Shown: piece by piece, positions 8,731-11,187 of the stretch | Layout of the letters: every line of letters starts with the position of its first letter | Position numbering within the stretch: position 1 is the stretch's first letter | Assembly (NCBI GenBank): GCA_044224215.1 | Contig: JBGAKX010000142.1 | Coordinates: 1-11,187, forward strand | Length of the DNA stretch: 11,187 bases | DNA from: DAOMFM01 sp035429825 | GTDB taxonomy: Bacteria > Acidobacteriota > Blastocatellia > UBA7656 > JADIYM01 | Reading direction: 5' to 3' | Program-made: the position numbers and the translations under genes | Notes under the pieces: model-generated | Databases searched by the model: none | What the model saw: only the letters and a program-made list of their open reading frames with translations | What the model was told of the DNA's origin: nothing

Positions 8731-8753
8731 AACTTTTTGAGGGCTCAGCCGTA
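8731..8753 (+). promoter_or_regulatory. ECF-type promoter candidate upstream of the anti-sigma gene
   Basis: GTAACTTTTT (AACTT at 8731-8735) and CCGTAGG (CGTA at 8750-8753) are separated by 14 bp between AACTT and CGTA. The AAC -35 and CGT -10 are typical of ECF-dependent promoters. The position gives a very short leader before the ATG at 8766. Confidence 0.6.
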
Positions 8754-8765
8754 GGTGTGTAAGGA

Positions 8766-9329
8766 ATGACCTGCAACGTCGAGGAGATCATGCTCTATGT
8801 CGAGGGCGAACTTGGCCCCGACGACGCGGCGCGCGTCAGGGCACACACCTCGACGTGCGCGTCGTGCCGCGAGCTTCTGCTCGCCGAGCAGGCATTCGTC
8901 AGTGCGCTCGGTCAGATCAAGGACGTCGAGCCGCCGACCGACTTTGCGTCGGCGACCGTGCGGCGTGCCGAGTGCGACGTGCGCCATGCGCTCACGTCGC
9001 CGCGCGAACGTCGTCACGCGCTGACGGTTGCCGTCGTGCTCGGCGGTCTGTCGGTGCTTCTGCTGTGGCCGACGGGCGTCCTGGCGTCGGTGGTCCAGAG
9101 TCTCTCGCCGCTCAGGTGCATCGCGCGGTTTGCCATGTCGTGGACCGGCAACACGGCGCTCAGCGTGTTCATCGTGTCACGGACGATCTCGAGGAATCTC
9201 CTCGAGGCGACGAGCCTTCCGGTCGGCGCCGCGCTGCTGGTTCTTGCGCTCGTGCTGTCCGTGCTCGTGTGGTTGATCACCGGGTACCGCTCCGAATCGT
9301 CGCCAAGCGAGCACGACACCGTCCGATGA
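8766..9329 (+). CDS. Zinc-finger (ZAS) anti-sigma factor with two membrane segments
   Basis: The 187-residue protein starts with a zinc-binding anti-sigma domain: Cys3, then His27-x3-Cys31-x2-Cys34 (HTSTCASC). This is the ligand set that lets ZAS proteins clamp their ECF sigma partner in the cytoplasm. A hydrophilic stretch (about 42-83) leads to a first membrane segment (about 84-107), an external loop of about 45 residues with hydrophobic patches (108-152), and a second membrane segment (about 153-172) with a short polar tail. The start at 8766 is preferred over an ATG at 8790 (which has a closer GAGGAG) because only the longer form keeps Cys3. The stop overlaps the next start as ATGA, so the two are translated together. 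The partner is very likely the sigma factor just upstream; the inducing signal is unknown. Confidence 0.88.
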   Translation: MTCNVEEIMLYVEGELGPDDAARVRAHTSTCASCRELLLAEQAFVSALGQIKDVEPPTDFASATVRRAECDVRHALTSPRERRHALTVAVVLGGLSVLLLWPTGVLASVVQSLSPLRCIARFAMSWTGNTALSVFIVSRTISRNLLEATSLPVGAALLVLALVLSVLVWLITGYRSESSPSEHDTVR

Positions 9330-10264
9330 GCGGTCGTGCCATCCGAATCGCCAGCATCGTCCTCGTGTCGATTGCTGCGCTGGCCTTTGGATGGCTCGCC
9401 GTAACGGCGCTCGTATCGAGCAACGAACCTTCGCCGCCGTTCGTCGTCGCGCAGAATGACGAGATTCAGGAGGATCTCGTCGTCACCGGGCGTTCCGTCG
9501 AGATCGTGGGTCACGTTCGCGGCGGTGTCCTGGCGCTTGGCGGCGACGTGACGATCTCCGGCTCGGTCGACGGCGACGTTGCCGCCATCGGCGGGTCCGT
9601 CATTCAGCAGGCCAAGAGCCACATCAGCGGCGACGTGCTGATCGTCGGTGGCCACTACGAGCACGCCGGGGACATCGATTGCCGCGGCACCGGCACAGAG
9701 ACCGTGGTGCTCGCGGGCTCCGGACAGTCGTTGCGCGAGTTCTTTGCGAACCCCACGCGCGAACTGCTGATCCCGCACATCGACCGGAATTACCTGGGAT
9801 GGCGGCTCGCGGCCGCGCTGTCGTCGTTTCTGATCGCGTTGCTGTTTGTCGCGGTCGCGCCGCGCCTCGTCAGCCGGGCGTCCGAACGTCTTGCGTCGGA
9901 CTCGCTGCGCATAGCCGCCATCGGACTCGTTGGCACGATCGCCGGCATCCTCATCGTGAGCCTTGCGCTCATCACGCTGCCGGCTCCGTTCGCCGCGATC
10001 ATTTCGGGCTTTCTGCTCGTCGCGCTCGTCGTCGTTCAGCTCTTCGGCCGCGTCGTGGCGTACTTTCTCGTCGGTCGATGGCTGCAGAAGAACATGCTCG
10101 GGAATCGCAGTCGTTCGCAGACGGTGGCGCTTCTGCTCGGAGTGCTCGTGCTGGCGTTTCTCTCATCGCTGCCCGTTCTCGGCGCCCTGCTCGTCTTCGC
10201 GACGTTCATACTGAGCATCGGGATCATCCTCACGATGCCGGTGGCATCCGCCCAAGTATCATAG
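9326..10264 (+). CDS. Membrane protein with bactofilin-like (polymer-forming) beta-repeat domain
   Basis: The 312-residue protein begins with a hydrophobic segment (about 8-30) after an Arg-rich N-terminus. A Gly/Val-rich beta-repeat domain follows (about 48-118) with spaced motifs: VEIVGHVRGGVLALGGDV, ISGSVDGDVAAIGGSV, ISGDVLIVGG. This pattern is that of bactofilin-type right-handed beta-helices. The rest is membrane-embedded, with about four or five hydrophobic segments (near 158-179, 195-217, 222-250, 265-283 and 285-304). A positive N-terminus suggests N-in topology, which would place the beta domain outside the cytoplasm. Its ATG overlaps the anti-sigma stop (ATGA), with no separate strong ribosome site, so it depends on anti-sigma translation and probably on the same ECF promoter. 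It may act in envelope maintenance or in sensing for the anti-sigma. Exact function unknown; its 3' end overlaps the convergent methyltransferase gene. Confidence 0.82.
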   Translation: MSGRAIRIASIVLVSIAALAFGWLAVTALVSSNEPSPPFVVAQNDEIQEDLVVTGRSVEIVGHVRGGVLALGGDVTISGSVDGDVAAIGGSVIQQAKSHISGDVLIVGGHYEHAGDIDCRGTGTETVVLAGSGQSLREFFANPTRELLIPHIDRNYLGWRLAAALSSFLIALLFVAVAPRLVSRASERLASDSLRIAAIGLVGTIAGILIVSLALITLPAPFAAIISGFLLVALVVVQLFGRVVAYFLVGRWLQKNMLGNRSRSQTVALLLGVLVLAFLSSLPVLGALLVFATFILSIGIILTMPVASAQVS

Positions 10265-11165
10265 GCAGCATCGCCGGCTCGCGCGGCCCGAACCACCGCT
10301 GCCAGATGAAGTTGGCGGTCCATCGCCATCCCATCCAGTGCCGACGGAACTCGGGAGTGAGCCCCGCGCCGGCGATGGCGCGCTCGATCTCGTCGCGAAC
10401 GAGGTATCCCGAGTCACGGACGTCCGTGGCAGCCTCGCCCCTACCTGCCGCATCGCGCCATTCGGCAACCATCCGCTCACCGGATGCAGCCGATCGGTAG
10501 ACGGGGCTATCGAGGATCGCCACGAGCCCGCCCGGACGGAGCACGCGTGCGGCTTCGGCGAGCACGCGTCGCTGGGCATCCTCGTCCACCGCGTAGTGAA
10601 ACGACGCGGATCCGACGACGACGTCGGCCAACCCGGACGCGACGGGCAACCGGTCCATCGGCGCGCGTACGCGCGTCAGATCGATCCCGGAAGCGACGTA
10701 GTGCCGTGCCGCGCCAAGCCCATCGCGAGCGTCCACGTTGACGTCGGCCGCGACGCACGTGTTTCCCTCCATCGCGAGCCGGTACGAGAGCCACCCGACG
10801 CCGGCGCCGATCTCGCAGACGATCAGCCGCCGATCCCCGAACGTCCGCGCGAGCTCGCGCGTGAGCGCCGCAAGGCCGCGCGCGCGAATGTTCCACATCG
10901 CCTGGCGACGGTTCGTCACGTCGCGAAACGGCAGCGCGTGCAACAATTCCAGGTCGTCGTCCGTCCATCGCTCGGCGTGACGCACCTCGAGGTATCGCGC
11001 GAGAAACGCCTCGATCGCCTCGCGCCGGTCGTCGGGAACAAAGTCGGCGATGCCGTCCACGATCCGGAATTCGCGCCGCTCGGCGATGCAACTGACGGAT
11101 GCGTCGCTCCAGTCGAGCGGGCCGCGACATTCCGGGCAGACGATCAATGCGGACTCGGTCGTCAC
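10230..11165 (-). CDS. Class I SAM-dependent methyltransferase with degenerate zinc-ribbon N-terminus
   Basis: The 311-residue protein has a Trm112-like N-terminal segment (about 8-43: CPEC at 10-13, Cys26, then RIVDGIADFV). A helical linker with RRQAMWNIRARGL (about 86-98) leads to a Rossmann methyltransferase domain. Motif I is EIGAGVG at 118-124, the acidic residue of motif II is Asp141, and ADVVVGSASFHYAVD (about 180-194) and LRPGGLVAILDSP (209-221) follow. These are standard for small-molecule or lipid/quinone-type C-, N- or O-methyltransferases; the substrate cannot be inferred. The usual fourth ribbon Cys is replaced (Glu at 29), so zinc binding may be incomplete. The start is GTG at 11165-11163, preceded at good spacing by AGGTGG. 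The gene is convergent with the bactofilin-like gene, overlapping it by 35 bp. Nothing else in the window suggests a pathway partner. Confidence 0.85.
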   Translation of the reverse strand: MTTESALIVCPECRGPLDWSDASVSCIAERREFRIVDGIADFVPDDRREAIEAFLARYLEVRHAERWTDDDLELLHALPFRDVTNRRQAMWNIRARGLAALTRELARTFGDRRLIVCEIGAGVGWLSYRLAMEGNTCVAADVNVDARDGLGAARHYVASGIDLTRVRAPMDRLPVASGLADVVVGSASFHYAVDEDAQRRVLAEAARVLRPGGLVAILDSPVYRSAASGERMVAEWRDAAGRGEAATDVRDSGYLVRDEIERAIAGAGLTPEFRRHWMGWRWTANFIWQRWFGPREPAMLPMILGRMPPAS

Positions 11166-11187
11166 TCGGCCACCTGCAATCGATTGA

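Noticed and set aside
8855..9325. Upstream extension of the bactofilin-like frame
   Set aside because: It overlaps the anti-sigma gene out of frame and is Arg-rich; the ATG at 9326 starts right before a membrane segment and overlaps the anti-sigma stop.

Overview
The window is a GC-rich stretch of bacterial chromosome, densely packed with genes, with no tRNA, rRNA, CRISPR array, insertion sequence or integrase in view. The gene types (ECF sigma factor with membrane anti-sigma, bactofilin-like membrane protein, large secreted mosaic protein with FG-GAP-like repeats, HEAT-repeat secreted protein) and the high G+C third codon positions fit a free-living bacterium such as a member of Acidobacteriota. 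That placement is an inference from gene style, not from a marker gene.

Region 1 (1-2144, minus strand) is a two-gene unit. A secreted HEAT-repeat protein with a proline-rich tail is followed, three bases after its stop codon, by an ICMT/PEMT-type membrane methyltransferase that runs off the left edge. Region 2 (2145-2533) is a non-coding divergent intergenic region with a perfect TATAAT box facing the HEAT gene. Region 3 (2534-6331, plus) is one 1265-residue exported mosaic protein: Asp-box (sialidase-like) propeller region, CARDB-like region, P-domain, PKD-like domain and five tandem repeats of about 47 residues. Region 4 (6332-6654) holds a weak hairpin terminator, a small 55-residue minus-strand gene and a compact divergent promoter region.

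Region 5 (6655-7977) is a complete class I dihydroorotase (pyrC). Region 6 (8006-10264, plus) is an ECF sigma factor, a zinc-finger anti-sigma factor with two membrane segments, and, coupled by an ATGA overlap, a membrane protein with a bactofilin-like beta-repeat domain. AACTT-N14/15-CGTA elements sit immediately before both the sigma and the anti-sigma genes, which suggests that the sigma factor controls its own gene and, separately, the anti-sigma/bactofilin pair. Region 7 (10230-11165, minus) is a SAM-dependent methyltransferase with a degenerate zinc-ribbon N-terminus; its 3' end overlaps that of the bactofilin gene by 35 bp.

The most interesting part is region 6, a self-contained regulatory cassette linking an ECF sigma switch to a predicted extracytoplasmic bactofilin-like membrane protein. 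No clearly unprecedented system is evident; most genes belong to recognisable families.
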